A stretch of DNA of 64,000 nt from Plantago ovata (GCA_028274465.1 CM051456.1:123644880-123708879); one strand, 5' to 3'; shown: positions 23,801-36,883, counted from the first letter of the stretch. The notes: generated by a model not told the origin, from the sequence alone. Numbers and translations are program-made.

Positions 23801-26061
23801 TATGTCCTTTGAATTCACGCGCTACTTCCCTTGTAGTCAATTGTTCACTTACTATGTGACCTGAGTTTGATTCCGCAACAAATCCAATTTATTTTTGTTT
23901 TCTGCTGGCAGAAATCTTTTGTGGTTATTAACGAGTGACATTGGGAAGTTTCTTTTGCATACTCATAAAAATATTAAGCGTTAATTGTTTTCAGCTGTCT
24001 GTTTGTATAATCCCATTCATCTTAATCCGAATTGAGCAATTAACTACATTAGATAGAATTCCAAATGGAATGGGAGTTAATGTAGTTTAAGTTGCTAACG
24101 ACATTATGAGTTTGGAGTGTAGTTTCTTCTCTGATATTTCCTCTCATACACTTCAGTCTGTGTTTCTAATTTACACCTGATTTAATGTGTACTCATGATT
24201 TAAGACGGCTCCTTAAATGTCCTCATAACTCTCTGTGTATAGCAAGAGTTCTGTTACTTGACATCCGATTCATGTAATTATCGTCATTTCAGGACAAAGT
24301 ATGAAACAGATTGCTTTGGAGGAAAGATATGATCAAAGGGCCCCAGCGACCAGTTCAAGGGTGGGTCTTTTTCTTAAAACTTGTAATGATACATGAAGCT
24401 CCTATTAATCCTGCAAGTTTCAATATTAATTTTCAACCATGTATTCTGTGTTTTCAGCAATTTTATGCTAATGGCAAGGCAGATTCAAGATCAGGTAATT
24501 AAAGCAATTCCATCAGTTGGGTGATGTGTATTTCCCCTCTCCCCTCCCCCCCCCCCCCAAAGATTTTGTTTAGCCAAATAATATTTGGATTTTCGAAGAA
24601 TCCAGCTGTTATTCTATTTTTTTATTTATTGTTTCTTGAAATTTCCAATCAATAGAGAAGGGAAAGTGGGTTTCTTAAGTGTTCCAACTGCTGGAGATGG
24701 CCTTATCTCACTAACTTAAATGTTTTCAGTAAAAAATGGTAGCTCCTTTTGGCTATGAAGTAATTTTTGTGTACTCTATACAGTGAGATCTTTGTCGCCT
24801 CCTGCACCTATGGAACCATCTGGTCCTCCTTACAATCCGGCATACATGGAGGTACTTATTTTGCTCTTTGCTTTTACTTGCTTAGCATTCGAGTCCCTAA
24901 AGCACGACACTTGGACATCTTCTTGTTAAAATTTTCATTTAGCTTTGCTTAATATTTCTGTATACAAGGTTCACACCCCTCCCTCCTGGGGGACATTTAT
25001 CACCATTGAATCTGTCGTTTAGAGAGTGCTTTGAAAGGGAGAGAAGTGTTCAGTGGTTTCTAATTTCTATTTTCCTTTCCCCTCTCTGATATGGAAACTT
25101 CCTTTTCCAGATTATGGACATGGTACAACGAGGAGAGAAACCATCGAACATTAGGGTTAGTTCTCTCCCTACTGAAGGCTTAGTTTTAGAGCTTTCTCCT
25201 TTATTATCCTAAGAGTATTTGCATTGCATGATTTATTGTCTCAGGAAATAAATGATGCACCACCAAACCCCAATCAACCGATATCAACTCCTCGTGTTGC
25301 TCCAAGGCCAAAGGTTTGCGTACTACACTTCGCTTGTTTGATATTTCCATTATTAATTGCTTCTACACGGCCGTCATGTGTACCTCTAAATGGTGTTGGG
25401 GTCAATCTAAAATTTTGAAATGCAACTAGTTAGCTATTGGTCAGACTGTAAATTTGGAAATGACTAATGCGGACATGGTTTGAGATCTGCAGCAATTAAA
25501 ACCTTTTGTTCTTAAATCGAAGAACTGAACAAAAAATTTCAATTTTCTTTGCCCGAGTACACTTTTTACTATAGCACTCACTCTTTGCTGCTGCTCTGCA
25601 AACAGCCTTGGAATACCAACACTACAGAGAGTAGCAATGGCATAGATTATGCGTATTTGGATAACCCTTCGAACGGAGGTGATGCAGCAACATGGAATCA
25701 ACGCAAGAATCCCAGAATCACTGAACTCGAAGCTGGCGATGAACAGAAGTTCGGATCTTCCAATGTCATCAGTAACGACAGACCCGTTCCACGGCCTTGG
25801 ACACCTCCACAGCCACCTTCAGTCATGATGCCCGAAGCAGCTGCAGCAATACGACAGCCAAAGAAGTCATCGTTTCAGCAAGAGCAACAAATGACTGATG
25901 ACCAGCTACTTGCCTGTGCTTCTTCAGGTGCAACTGATGAACTGCAGAGAATCACAAAAATCTCGGAATCAGGCGGAACAGTTGAGGCAAACGGAGAAGA
26001 TTCCGGGGTTTACTCGCCTGAGATACAACGGGAAGAGAATGGCCCGTATGTGGAAGCGTGA
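20890..26061 (+). CDS. PEX14: peroxisomal membrane protein PEX14
   Basis: Twelve exons: 20890-20929, 22116-22360, 22470-22518, 22674-22843, 22975-23170, 23494-23586, 24293-24360, 24458-24494, 24784-24851, 25111-25155, 25245-25313 and 25606-26061. All phases join to give 511 residues, close to the family length. The conserved PEX14 N-domain is at about 49-95 (REEQVKNAVNFLSHPKV, RRSFLERKGLTKEEIDEAFRR), which binds WxxxF motifs of PEX5. A single membrane segment lies at about 146-168 (WSECLLAIGFLAVSGAG). It is followed by a basic patch, an alanine-rich helix and a probable coiled coil (RLFEELISMVNAQVHEMKTM), then a long proline-rich, low-complexity tail. PEX14 is the docking partner, with PEX13, for cargo-loaded PEX5 at the peroxisome. 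The exon 2 acceptor at 22115 was chosen because the alternative 11 bases on breaks the frame. Confidence 0.96.
21060..21440. repeat. four-copy imperfect tandem repeat in PEX14 intron 1
   Basis: A unit of about 92-96 bases, made of GATTAAGCTC.TCAATTA, TAAAAGAT..GC.CTTTACTC, AACTTGATGAT and a GATTGGAA segment, is repeated about four times with substitutions and small indels. It is a minisatellite within the 1186-base first intron; no coding or RNA signal is seen. Confidence 0.8.
23280..23410. repeat. possible Stowaway-like fragment in PEX14 intron 5
   Basis: The text ACTTCTCCATCCCATACCAA, ATGTCCCATTTT and GTGTCCCATCAAAATGAA follows the pattern of the left end of common dicot Stowaway families. 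No matching inverted end was found, so this would be a truncated copy. Confidence 0.35.
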
Positions 26062-28829
26062 TTTGAATTGAGACGTCGGACCGGGTTAATCCGTGCAATC
26101 AATCAGCTGGTGATGGGAAAATGAAAAATTGAAGTTGGTGGCAAGTGAACATCATCCTGATTATGGTCTATGCACGTGAAACACGCAAAATCTAATTAAA
26201 TGGTTCTTTATTGATGGCAGTATTATTGTGACCTGTTTTGGCCTATGTAGAACATGATGATATCATAAATAAAATGGTCTGCTGTGAGAATACTTCATAA
26301 TTATATGAACTTATTAAGAAGGTTCCTCTTGATGCTAAGCTTTGGAGCAATTTCATGCATATAAATATATGGAGACATTAAAATCGAACATGTAACCGTT
26401 TATAAATTCAAAGGTGGTAGTCTCGTTTCGATTATGGCCTATAGTCGATAGGAAACAGCCTCCTCGTTATTACAGGGGGAGGCTACGTATGCGCGACCCC
26501 CTACCATGTTTGTTCCGAGATCCTCTTTCAACTTGGAGAAAGATGGATGTTCAAATGCAGCCTATGCTGCTCATATGGTGACGGGTCATTGCCCTAATGC
26601 TCGTGCGCCTTGCTCCTAATTGTTTATTGAGCACTGTAGTAGTATCTCTCAAAGTCCAATCCCATCAAACATTCTTACATAGATGACTCCGGAGTCCGGT
26701 CTTCTTTAATAAATTTTTTAATTGTTTCAAAAAAATAATAAAAAATAATAATAATAGTAATTTCACGTCTCGTATGTGAATGATTTCTGATGAAAAACGT
26801 GACTTTTACCACATTAAAGCTTTAGGTAAGCATTCAGAAGAAATTACAAGATCTAAGTTTTATTCACCAACTTAGAAATTATTAAGTCGTGCAAGTAATA
26901 ATAAAGTTTGAGCATCAAATAGAATTTATATTTATAGTTTTTATAATTTCAGCTTAATGGAATATTCTGAATTTCAGCGAAGAAAGCCTTTATTTTGTCA
27001 TGAACATACTTTCTCTACCATACAGTAGTACAGGAATCGCACATTTCACGTCAACTCTTTTGTCCTTTTAAACTGTTTATTTATTTATTTACTTTTAGTG
27101 CTTTCTTATCGTGGATGGTCATTATATAATTGTTAGATAATGCTATATAATCAACCAGATAATAACGAGTAATTAATTACTAATCCACTTTCAGGTCACC
27201 CGATCTTTCGAAGTTGAACACTCAACTTGATTTCCTTATTGGACCAAACTACCAATGACAATGACTTAATCCCGGTCTACGTATCGCGGCTTGTTGTGCG
27301 CTTACCTCCCTATAATCACTTCGATTGGGATGTTCATGTTAACTACCAAGTATGAACTAACTGCCTCTCTATATATAATTACGTGTTGGATACAATTTCC
27401 ATCAATTATTAATTACCAATACTCTCTCAGTCTCTCTACTCATAAAACTTTTTAAATATGATAGTGTACTCTTAATTAATGTGAAAAAACCGCACAAATT
27501 TATTTTTGAAATCACCTAAAAACTAAAAAGTCACTACGGTCTACGGGAGTCTTTCTATTTATTCATTTTTCTTACTTTTATTTTATTTTATTTTTATTTT
27601 ACTTTTATAGAGAATGGTGACACTGGCAAATCAAATTCAAGCTAATGACGCAAACGTAGGGTAGTGACAAAATTCTCTATCAATATAAAGGAAAAAATAA
27701 TGTGAAACAAACAAAACCGGCCGAACAGACTTGTAGAACTTGGACTTGTTACAAGAGAATAATCAACAAGAATGGAGCTGGAATCTAAATTTCTCATGTT
27801 TATCAGCCAGCAGTACTAGTAAGTAGTAACTACTACTATTATCAACCAATATTTCAGTTTCCAACTTGTAGAATCAAAATTATAGTAACATAGAATGGCA
27901 TTAGGTGTGTGTGTGTGTGACAAGTTAATTAACATATCATTTGCTTGGACACAAATATTATAAAAAAGAACATAAATGGAAAAGCACCTTTCGGCAAGAA
28001 TTAAAAATTTTAAGATGTCGACGGATTATAAATTAAATATATATGAAGTGAATTATAACAAGCTTTTTATATACTGTATTTCGATAGTACGATCAACATC
28101 ACGTATTTTTAGTTATAAACATAAAATGTTGTAATTCAAACATCGTGTGTTTAATTAATATGTATGCATTGGCTCTACATTGCTTGTATTACTAAACAAG
28201 CCATGTTACTCATACAATGATACAAACAGTACAAACAGTAGTACGCTATAACTCGAGACGGAGAAATAACTATTTATTCTCTTTTTAAGGTTCAAAGGTA
28301 TTAATGGAATTACTCATACAATGATACAAACAGTACAAACAATAGTAAATAAGTATTTCAAAGTTAAATTTATTGATCTGAATCAATCTTGATGTGCTGA
28401 CCCATTGGCAAATTTCATAGTACTATATGATATACAGTAGTACGCTAAAAATAACATATATACTCCTTAATTTTAATTTGTACTCTATGATTGAATACAG
28501 AATACCGATTGGTTTATTATTTGTGACTGCGTTGATCTCAAAATGTCATAATTTTATTAGTAATCGAGGGTTACACCACGTCATGTCTATCAGTTGGATA
28601 CAATACACTAGAACTAGAACCATCTTTCATTATGTTTGCAATTTTCTTAAGATTATTGAAGAAAAAAAAAGCATTTGATTATAGCTAGGAATTCCTACCT
28701 CTGCATTTGATTCTCTGACTTTAATGAGTCAAATTTCTATAAGACCGTATTTAAGGAGATAATGTTTTGTGCTTATAAAATCTTTCTTTTTAATTGGACA
28801 CTACAAAATTCCATAATTTTTTACAAATC
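26062..28829. other. gene-free spacer downstream of PEX14
   Basis: After the PEX14 3' region no gene is supported. A segment starting TTACTCATACAATGATACAA at 28206 is repeated at 28310, 104 bases on, and CAGTAGTACGCTA recurs near 28435. A (GT) run lies at 27906-27920. The rest is AT-rich without recognised structure. Confidence 0.5.
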
Positions 28830-28839
28830 ATTTTGGAAG

Positions 28840-30885
28840 ATTTTTTTTGAGAAAAACTTTGCTTTGTATTACTCAGAATCAAGCCTATCATCAGGCGAAA
28901 CAAAAGGCAAGGAGGAGCCGTCACCGTCTGTGTCTAAATCATGCGCTACAATATGCGCAAGCTTATTACAAGTTCGACGAACAAAAGCAAAACGAAAAGA
29001 AATAAAAGAACAAAACAAAAGTCTAGACTCCTCAACAATATTGCCAATGGATGATAGGGAAGGGGTATCATTCTGAAAAATGTTGTGCGGCCTGCAGTGA
29101 ATCTCCTTCAATGAGTACATGGTGCAAACCAATTCGCATCCCAAATTAATTGCAGCCTTTGCTGCTAAGGCCTCCGCTATCAAAGGGTCACGAATATGAG
29201 AGACAAAAGTGGACCTCCAAGCTAGCACCACACCTGAATGATCACGAGCAACAATGCCAAGTCGAGCACCAGTGCCATTACTTCGCACGGACGCATCAAA
29301 ATTCAATTTAACCACACCACGGCCTGGAGCTTGCCATCTACCAGTGATGTCTGGGGGCCTGGGACCGGAAAAGAGAGTTCTCGCCTCCTGGAACCGACGC
29401 AAATAGTCATGTGCAAACACCACTGATGCAGCAGCGTCAAAGCACTCCTTCCGATGCACCACTTGATTCCTATGGGACCAAATATTCCAACACGAGACCA
29501 AGAACAGGGCCAACATATCCGCCGACACTGACTTCCTGACATGTAGGATCCACTCCTGTAATGTAATGTCCCGAGAGCCAGCCAATTCAGCTTGAGTAAA
29601 AGGAGAGACTGCCCAAAACAACCGAGCATATGAGCAACTACGCAACACATGGATAATAGATTCAGAATAAGATTGACAAACAGGACATAAATCAAGTATA
29701 TTCATTCCACGCTTATTTAGATTATCTAACACAGGCAAGGAGTTCCTCATTACGCGCCAGAAAAACATCTTTATTTTTGGAGGGACTCTAGTCTGCCAAA
29801 TCCAGTTCCAATTCAGGTCGACACCACTACTGCTGTTGCCTACTCTGTTGCTATGCTTCTGTTTAAGGAGGTGTCGAGCCAAATGGTATACCGAAGCCAC
29901 TGTAAAATGTCCATGTTTTAAATAGTGCCATACTCGGATATCTGGCATACCAGCAACAGGCACTGGGATTTGTAGGATCAAAGATCTATCACACTCCCAG
30001 AAAATCAAGGACACCAGTTCCTCCTCCCACTGGCCCTCATCAATTAAATCTCCAACTCGTAAATCATCAACCTCAACAAGATTAGGAGTGATAGGCTTAA
30101 GCATATAATCACGATGAATCCAATTATCTCCCCAAACACGAACATTCTCACCATTACCAATACGCCACCTAATCCCTTCTTTCACAATGTCTAGACTCCC
30201 AAGAATACTACGCCAAGTAAAAGAGGCATTACTTTTAACAACACACTCAAAAATATCACAAGATGGAAAGTACTTGGACTTAAAAACTCGGCTAAGTAGG
30301 GAATCAGGATAGTGGATTATCCTCCAGACTTGTTTACCCAGCATAGCTTGATTAAAAGACCGAAGGTCTCTAAACCCCAAACCCCCATCTCTCTTAGAAT
30401 CACACAAGGAGTCCCAATTAACCCAATGAATCTTTTTATCACTACCATTACCCCACCAAAACTTAGCAATGGTAGAATCAATCTCTTTAAGCAAAGAATT
30501 GTGAAGTTTGAAACAACTCATAACATAAGTAGGAATGGCTTGAATGACTAACTTAATTAAAACCTCCTTCCCTGCTTTAGAAAGAAACCTACTCCCATAG
30601 CCCTGGACCCTTTCCCACACTCTATCCCTCAACCAACTAAAAATTTCTTTTTTCGATCTACCCATCTGCGTTGGTAAACCTAGATACTTATCATGCTTCT
30701 CAACAACTCTAACAGGCAAACACCCCTGATCTCCTCAACTTTATCATCAGTAGTATTCCTACTAAAGACGACCGTCAACTTCTCTAAGTTAATCTCTTGT
30801 CCAGAAGCTAAACTATATCGATAGAGAATATCCCCTATCTCAATAGCTGCGTCTCTAGACGCCTGGCAAAATAGTAAGGTGTCAT
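28840..30885 (-). mobile_element. 5'-truncated LINE retrotransposon
   Basis: The element is bounded by 10-base direct repeats ATTTTGGAAG at 28830-28839 and 30886-30895. On the minus strand it starts inside the reverse transcriptase just after the catalytic acidic box (DTLLFCQAS), continues through the thumb region (HDKYLGLPTQMGRSKK, FLSKAGKEVLIKLVIQAIP), a zinc-knuckle linker (WIWQTRVPPKIKMFFWR, CPVCQ...H), and an RNase H domain (LNFDAS), and ends with a short A-run (T-run at 28841-28848 on plus). One frameshift lies near 30720. In the RNase H part two compensating frameshifts, about 29140 and 29065, hide LIEGDSL, which carries the expected acidic residue. 5' truncation, target duplication and A-tail are the marks of target-primed reverse transcription. 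The copy is dead. Confidence 0.92.
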
Positions 30886-30895
30886 ATTTTGGAAG

Positions 30896-32106
30896 TCTTT
30901 TGTCTACTTTTTTTTCCCCTTCAAATGTAATAAAAAGTAAGTAAGCCCTTTTGTTGTTGTTGTTGTATAAGTTAATTACAAAAAACTCCATTACCACTCC
31001 ATGACTTCACTTTACTCGACCCATGTCTATAATGTTTATTAAATTTCAAATCATCGGGGAACTTTATAGTAGGTCACCCATCCAACAATTGCTCCGGAGC
31101 CAAACTAAAATTGCTCCAAAACAATCACGTTTAACTAAAGTTTTTTTGGGTGGATCATATGAGTAGTGTTTTTCAATCCTTTTAACTTCTTCGAAATTCT
31201 AGAACATTACTTAAATTCCCCTAAAAAGTTAACTTAAAATAGTCGTTAAAAGCAATTTTTATGTGAATATTAGAACTCTTGTTATTCGGGGCACACGATG
31301 TCATTTTAAAACTATTGTTAGCTCCCACTCTTTAGCCAATTTTTCGTGAGAGGCTAATTAAGCTTAAAAATAAAAATAAAAATTAAATTACGAAGAACGT
31401 AACTACATTATCACTACTTCTTGCCTTCGACTTAACTCATTCCCGGTCTTTTTTTTTATTTTTTGTTAAATTTCAAATGTAATATACTCGTTTATTACAA
31501 AGATCAATATTAATTGCTCTAAAAAGTAAGCTTAAAATTCTCATAAAAAAGCAGTTATTTATCTTTTTCATTTTGTAAAAGGTATTAATATTATGTGAAT
31601 ATTCGTAATAAAAAAAACTCAAAGATGAAAACCACAAAATGTCCATGCGCCTCCTCGCTGTCCACGGGGCCGAGTAATCCTAATGGTTGGGGTTAATTGC
31701 TCAAAATTCATCACCATGGCATTTTAATTTTCCCCAAAATTGAGTTGTTCACATTTTTTAAATGCACGCGAGTTTTGGTGTAAAAGCACGCGATGTCGTT
31801 TTCGATTTCATTTTAAACTCTCTTCTCTTTGCTACTACTACTACCGGTACTATAAGTTTCCAGATAAATCATCCCTTTTCCATTTACAACAACACACTCT
31901 CATCTGGATATTTACTCTGCTTCTTCTTCTCTCTATCTTTCTCTCTCTAGACTGCCAACCAGGAAATGTTTTGATACCCCTTTCTCTCTCCTACTCGATA
32001 CAAAAAAGTACTCTTCTTGTTCTTTCTTAAACTTATCTATCCATCTTTCATTTCTCCGAATCGACACCAGATAGCCTTTTCTTTTCTGCACATTGGTCCA
32101 TCAGCT
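30896..32106. other. DXR upstream region
   Basis: No gene is supported. The last 250 bases are CT-rich and look like the leader of DXR; the DXR reading frame stays open upstream to about 32017 without a better start. A (TTG)n run lies at about 30952-30965. Confidence 0.5.
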
Positions 32107-35100
32107 ATGGCCATGGCTTTGAATTTGCTCTCACCAACTGAAATGAAGTCTCTGTCTTTCTTGGAGCCCTCCAAACCCAATTCCAATTCTAGCCTTTTCA
32201 AGCTCCCAGGTATCTCAATTTTATCTTAAACCATGCTTTGTTATGTGTTTCTTGATTTCCTCGAGTTCATGGATTTGTTTTATGTTTTTTGCACCGGAGC
32301 TGATTGGAGAAAATGCTGCCGGTTTTACAACCGTTTCTTGTTTTTCATTTATTTATTAATGAGTTGTTGAGATAATTGTTTGGTGGAATTACTTGTCTTT
32401 TTTTGCTTTGCTTCTCTAGAGGTATCTTTTTCATGTGCCAGCTAAGAATATACGAGTTAAATGTTTATTTTCATTTTTGTCCTTGTGTAGGAGTATGTGA
32501 CTTACTGTACTACTGGACTATTTTTCATGTTGTAGAGCTTTGATTTTAATGAATTTATGTATCACAGAGTTGTTTCTTGGCTACGTTAATTAATGGAGTA
32601 GTAATTTTGAGATGATGAAATTGTAGAGATACATGACATGGTGCACTGTTTTCAGGAAGTTTTGCCTTGAAGAGAAAGGAAAATGGATACACTGCTTCTA
32701 AGAGAGTCTACTGTTCTGCACAGGATCCACCTCCGGCTTGGCCAGGGAGGGCTGTGGTCAATTCCGGACGTAAGACTTGGGAAGGTCCTAAGCCTATTTC
32801 AATTGTTGGATCAACTGGCTCCATTGGAACCCAGGTCAAATAGCTTACCTTAAGGCCAATTTACTTATTGTCTTCTTTATGGTGTTAGAAAACTCATGTA
32901 GATTGAGTTGACTGTAATTAGTTCACTTAAATGCACATGCATTCAACTGATCATTGAAGTATAACGTCTCCATGTTACTAGAGGATTTAAAAATTTTGTT
33001 GGCTCACTTGTTTTTTATACTGCTACTGGTGATGCTTATCAATCAAGTTTTTGTTTTGCAGACATTGGACATTGTTGCTGAGAATCCCGAGAAGTTTAGA
33101 GTTGTGGCGCTTGCAGCTGGATCAAATGTGACTCTTCTTGCTGACCAGGTGATTATTTCATTAGTTTTCTACTACTTGCAATGTTGTCTTGGTAATCTAA
33201 TGGATATTTTGTTGTTGTAACTATGTATCCAAAGACCATGCTGCTGCATAAATTATTTCTTACGACTCTTATAATGCTACAGCATGGCATGATGTTGCAT
33301 ACCTTTGCCTTACGAGGCACTCATCAAATTAAATGGTTCATTTTGCAGATAAGGACCTTCAAACCTGACCTAGTTTCTATTCGAAACGAGTCATTGCTTG
33401 GTGAGCTTAGGGAGGCTCTGGCTGATTTTGAACACAAGCCAGAGATAATTCCAGGAGAGCAGGGAATAATTGAGGTTAGTTTTTGATTAATCAAATTATT
33501 GTTTGTTTTTAGGGTGCCTTGGTTATATTCACGAGATACATGTTACTGTCATTATTTAACCAGGTTGCTCGCCATCCAGATGCTGCAACAGTAGTTACTG
33601 GAATTGTTGGCTGTGCTGGTTTGAAGGTAACTTCCGAAGCTTCTCTGGATGTTCATAAACTTCATTCGTTAACTTCATGATGGTTTGATTGATGTCGGTG
33701 TCAATTCACCTTAGCAGGGGTGAATGCCATTACTCATTACACTGAATTTCATGTTCATGTTGAACTTTTTGCTAATGTGTCTGTTTGCTTTGCACCTTTT
33801 TAATTTTTGTAATATCAATACCAAGAGTGAGCATAGCATTTTCTGTTTGTGGCACTGTGAAAGATATTGAGAAAGGAGATGTTGAATTCCCAAAGATATT
33901 ATAATATCTATAGCATTTTCATGTTCGTGTTGAACCTTTTGTCAAAATTATTCTAGCTCTTTCATATAGAAGTATCTTCTCTAGGACAAAGATTCTATAT
34001 AGTGTTGTAAAACAACTTGCTTGATGTTTTTTGACTTCATCAAGAATGACTAGCTGTGCATATTTTATGAAGATGAAAAGATAAATGTGATGAAGAATCT
34101 TCTGAGAATCTAACATAGTAACATGCAATTATGACTTGCAGCCTACTGTGGCGGCCATAGAAGCTGGAAAAGACATTGCCTTGGCAAATAAGGAGACACT
34201 GATTGCTGGAGGTCCTTTTGTCCTTCCTCTTGCACATAAGCATAAAGTGAAGATTCTTCCAGCGGATTCTGAACACTCTGCTATATTTCAGGTACACTAA
34301 TTGTTGAAATATTTAGCCTATGGCAGTTTAAGTGATGTTAAATAGGACAGGGCCTATACATTTCTTTTTCCTAATGATATCTGGGAACCTTTTTTTTTCT
34401 TCACATTGATGACTCAGAGAGCTCAAATTTAAATTTTTATATTTCAGTGTATACAAGGATTGCCAGAGGGTGCTCTCAGGCGTGTAATTCTGACTGCATC
34501 AGGTGGTGCGTTTAGGTATGATTTCTTGTTGGATAAAATATATGCCTCACTGTAGTAAAAAAGAACATATATCACCTGTGAGGCTGTTAATGGTTGGTAT
34601 TTTATTTTCTAAATTGATCTTTTAGGGATTTGCCAGTTGAAAAGTTAAAAGAAGTGAAAGTGGCGGATGCTTTGAAACATCCCAATTGGAACATGGGGAA
34701 AAAGATTACTGTTGACTCGGCTACGCTCTTTAATAAGGCATGCATCTCTCTCCTTTGTGTTGTACACATGGCTTCACTAATACCCAATTTTTAAGATGAA
34801 GTTTATATCACCCGGAAGTGATTATGTATTGCTTATCGTACTGCTATTTAAGTCTACAACCACCACTCCACATGACTATTTCGTTTACACAAGCTGTTCC
34901 AATTTTTCTTCGCAGGGTCTTGAAGTTATTGAAGCTCATTATCTTTTTGGGGCTGAATATGATGACATTGATATTGTTATTCACCCACAATCTATCATAC
35001 ATTCGATGATTGAGACACAAGATTCAAGCATATTGGCTCAGTTGGGGTGGCCTGACATGCGTATACCTATATTGTACACCTTATCATGGCCAGAAAGAGT

Positions 35101-35872
35101 TTACTGCTCTGAGATTACATGGCCTCGGCTCGACCTTTGCAAGTAAGCACCATGCCCAAATTTAACACTTGATATGCCTTGCAAATATAATATTGTAAGG
35201 TTTCTTAAAACTGAAATCTAAATTTGTTGATTCAGGCTTGGCTCTCTTACATTCAAGAGTCCTGACAATGTGAAGTATCCATCCATGGACTTGGCTTATG
35301 CTGCTGGGCGAGCTGGAGGAACAATGACTGGTGTTCTTAGTGCTGCTAATGAGAAAGCTGTAGAAATGTTTATCGATGAGAAGTACGTCCTTTTATCCTT
35401 TATTTCTCCTCATGGTCTCGAAATGTTTTTGCTCAATAATCAAAATTCCAACTTGGCTCGAGTTGCATGTTGTTGGGTGTTTGATTGGATATGTGCAATC
35501 TATCTGCATGTTGCACCAAAAGCCTCTCTTACATATGGAGATATTGTAGCTTTGGTGCAATATTATCCAAAAAAAAAAAACGAGTGGACTGTTTATGTCA
35601 CTTGTAAGCATGTACGATGATATGCTATAGTCCGCAGAACACAGTTTGGTAGAAATTGATTCAAAGTCGAAATGTTAATCAGACCTGATAAACCTTTCCC
35701 ATGTTGCAGGATTGGTTACCTGGACATATTCAAAATTGTGGAGCTAACTTGCAGTAAGCATCAAGCTGAGTTGGTCACCTCACCTTCACTTGAGGAAATC
35801 GTGCACTATGACATGTGGGCGCGCGAATATGCTTCCGGTTTGCAGCCAATGGCTACTCCTGTCCTAGTATAA
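32107..35872 (+). CDS. DXR: 1-deoxy-D-xylulose 5-phosphate reductoisomerase
   Basis: Eleven exons: 32107-32209, 32656-32834, 33062-33148, 33349-33474, 33564-33626, 34142-34291, 34448-34515, 34626-34737, 34916-35142, 35236-35382 and 35710-35872, giving 474 residues. The enzyme rearranges and reduces DXP to 2-C-methyl-D-erythritol 4-phosphate with NADPH, the committed step of the plastid MEP pathway. The first about 50 residues, rich in Ser, Leu and Lys, look like a plastid transit peptide, followed by the plant-type [14 protein letters not shown]. The NADPH motif GSTGSIG is at 86-92, the metal-binding ADSEH at 227-231 (D228, E230), the flexible-loop region near LPVEKL/HPNWNMG, and [11 protein letters not shown] at 289-299 (N295, K296, E299). 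All introns are GT-AG except the one after 34737, which starts GCATGC. The protein appears intact. Confidence 0.98.
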
Positions 35873-36058
35873 GCTACTAGGTAACAAGGTGTTGCAGATG
35901 CTAGAATGGAGTTCGAGTTAAGTTAGATATAGATTTTAAACAATTGGGAGAAATGGAGTGCAAAAGAAACCATTGTAAAATAGGGAGGGGAGAGAAATGA
36001 ACATGCATGTGAACATTTGTAATGGCAAAGAGCCATCAAACTGGTGATAACAAAATCA

Positions 36059-36281
36059 CATCAAGATATGTTGCCCCAGTCATTGAAATGTAGATCTAAG
36101 CTACTCATTTCGGATTCAACAAGATTTTCACTGGAAAAAGAAGAAAAAAAAAGGTGGTAATAAAATCGAATGAAGTGACTTCAATTATTTACAGAAGCAG
36201 ATTTTGTTTTTAACTTTGTTGAGTTACAAAATGAGTAGGCTTAGAATTACATTTCAATGACTGAGGCAACATATGTTGATC
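36059..36281. repeat. inverted repeat downstream of DXR
   Basis: Arm 36059-36122 and arm 36216-36281 are near-complementary over about 64 bases with a 93-base loop. The core ATATGTTGCC(C/T)CAGTCA continues as TTGAAATGTA without mismatch, then TCTAAG, CTACTCATTT and CAACAA are shared. It begins 187 bases after the DXR stop, so it may lie in or just past the DXR 3' untranslated region. The origin could be a small foldback or MITE element; a clear target duplication was not found. Confidence 0.8.
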
Positions 36282-36792
36282 TGGTACCTGCACCACAAGC
36301 CCAGTAATGAAGAAAAGTCACTAGAAATGCTCATGGTTCAAAATTTTCCATGGTTCAAAATTTTCCATGGTTCTTAGTTCTTACAAGTACAAACACTGGA
36401 AACTTAACTTATCCAGCAAAAGCAACAATGACAATTCCAACATAAGAACAAAGAGTTTCTATGGACTTTTACAAATTGGTAGAACTGGACAAGAAGAACA
36501 TGCCGTACAGTAGTTTGCAGTCCAGTGAACCGAAACTCGGTATAGCCACATGATTAGGGGACCAAACCAGGATTATCATTCTGACCTTTTATCGTTTTCA
36601 ATTGGTAACCGTGATCCACTTGAATCTGTGAACTTGATGAAGTGTGTACTTACGTATGTATGTTAAATATGTTAAACTTCAAATCTACGTCATTTCAAAC
36701 GTCCATTTCCCCTTATTGGGAAAAATTTTATGAGATCCAAAATAATTTGGGGTTGAGAGCAATTTCCCCTTCTTTTAATTCATTCTCAACAT

Positions 36793-36800
36793 TATATATA
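36793..36800 (+). promoter_or_regulatory. TATA box of first UGT
   Basis: TATATATA lies 91 bases before the ATG at 36884, within otherwise mixed sequence. The next two UGT copies have the same motif at a similar distance, which supports it as the core promoter element. Confidence 0.6.
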
Positions 36801-36883
36801 TCTGACCTTCACCAGTCAGCACAATTAACACTCCTTACTCACTAAAAACTTATCATCATTTCACAATTCACCAGTTCACTCAC

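Larger units (their letters stand above)
35873..36883. other. spacer between DXR and first UGT
   Basis: Besides the inverted repeat, a 19-base tandem duplication (ATGGTTCAAAATTTTCC, twice) lies at about 36331-36370. The right 150 bases form the promoter and leader of the first glucosyltransferase. No gene is supported. Confidence 0.5.

Noticed and set aside
32017..32106. Upstream extension of the DXR frame
   Set aside because: The frame is open but lacks a proper ATG and is CT-rich leader; the family starts at [10 protein letters not shown].
36059..36281. Calling the DXR-downstream hairpin a microRNA gene
   Set aside because: Long loop and extended arms also fit a small foldback transposon; without small RNA data only the inverted repeat can be stated.
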